A DNA stretch of 64,000 nt, from assembly GCA_018894105.1 (NCBI GenBank), contig CM032128.1, positions 24,471,001 through 24,535,000 on the forward strand, given 5' to 3'. The translations under genes and the position numbers were made by a program. Below, in pieces: positions 63,600 to 64,000 of this stretch (position 1 is its first letter; each line of letters begins with the position of its first letter). Source of the DNA: Jacaranda mimosifolia. Taxonomy: Eukaryota; Streptophyta; Magnoliopsida; Lamiales; Bignoniaceae. The notes under the pieces are model-generated. The model did no database searches and was not told the DNA's origin. It was given only the letters and a program-made list of their open reading frames with translations.

Positions 63600-64000
63600 G
63601 CTAGGGTTGTCGATGGATTGGATTTTAATTCGAATTCGATTCGAATTTTAGGATTTTTATTCGATTAAAATATTCGATGGATCATATCCGATTATAAATA
63701 ATCGAAATTCGAAATAAGTGGATTGGATATGGAATTAAATAATTCGATCAGTTAAAGATCCGAATTCGAACCTTAACATTTTTTATTAAATTAATACTCC
63801 TATATATAATATTAATAAAGATTTTAAAATAATATTTATGTATTATATTGACCTAATATCTATATTAATGTCTATATTATACTATTAATATTGAGTTTCT
63901 AATCTAAAAAATAAGAGGGATATTGATAAAATGTCAAATATAATATCATATAATAATTCATCTATATATTAATATAATGTGAAAAAAGAGTTTAGTGTTC
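63600..64000 (+). mobile_element. Left part of a hAT-like non-autonomous element, cut by the window end (tentative)
   Basis: CTAGGGTTGTCGATGGATTG begins a segment rich in AATTCGAATT-type palindromic words (63630-63780). This is characteristic of plant hAT-type elements with TAGGGNTGTCNATGG ends. The other end lies beyond 64000. Confidence 0.35.

Overview
This window looks like a nuclear chromosome segment from a flowering plant, most likely a eudicot. It has AT-rich intergenic DNA, GT-AG introns, plant-type host genes and nearly every major class of plant transposable element (TE). I cannot name the species; an asterid would fit, but that is only an impression. Two host genes look intact. One is a single-exon OSCA/CSC1-family hyperosmolality-gated channel (about 19.6-22.2 kb, +), closest to the At4g35870/OSCA4.1 type. 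The other is a two-exon calmodulin (60.0-62.3 kb, +) encoding a canonical 149-residue protein. They have no evident joint role; they are islands in TE-dominated DNA.

1-19 kb: a decayed PIF/Harbinger transposase is split by a 2.9-kb LTR-type insertion with TGTAACA-type termini. Its companion Myb/SANT ORF follows. Then comes a 4.7-kb hAT transposon with a perfect 8-bp target duplication (GTGCTGCA) and a transposase broken by a single stop codon. A second Harbinger-type Myb/SANT fragment and a degraded GRF zinc-finger fragment lie on the minus strand. A second LTR-type unit (2.5 kb) follows.

19-28 kb: the OSCA gene, then a probable Pack-MULE (long degenerate terminal inverted repeats around two in-frame exons of an unrecognised gene), a 20-G homopolymer and AT-rich DNA.

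28.8-39.7 kb is the most striking part. A minus-strand Ulp1/SENP-like (C48, SUMO-type) cysteine protease pseudogene has been broken up by three unrelated elements, each with its own target duplication: a 5.0-kb Ty1/copia (TSD GTCTT, LTRs about 98% identical), a 1.64-kb long-TIR Mutator-like element (9-bp TSD TTATTCATA), and a 3.4-kb non-autonomous gag-only LTR element of TR-GAG type (TSD TATCT, LTRs about 90% identical). With the three insertions removed, most exon reading frames connect in the order of the protease domain. The catalytic Cys is replaced by Tyr.

40-51.5 kb: a 7.6-kb CACTA (En/Spm) element with matching ends, subterminal GCGACGGA-type repeats and a decayed Tnp2 transposase. It appears to sit in the first intron of a decayed Mutator transposase gene. 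A GTTACAAA-rich repeat region follows.

51.5-57 kb: a decayed plus-strand Ty1/copia element is split inside its GAG-pre-integrase domain by a 1.56-kb long-TIR element full of AT-rich 173-bp tandem repeats.

57-64 kb: intergenic DNA with hAT-like remnants, the calmodulin gene (its intron carries an insertion with an 84-bp tandem duplication), and the start of another hAT-like repeat that runs off the window.

All similarity calls were made by reading the sequence and recalling family motifs. No database search was run.
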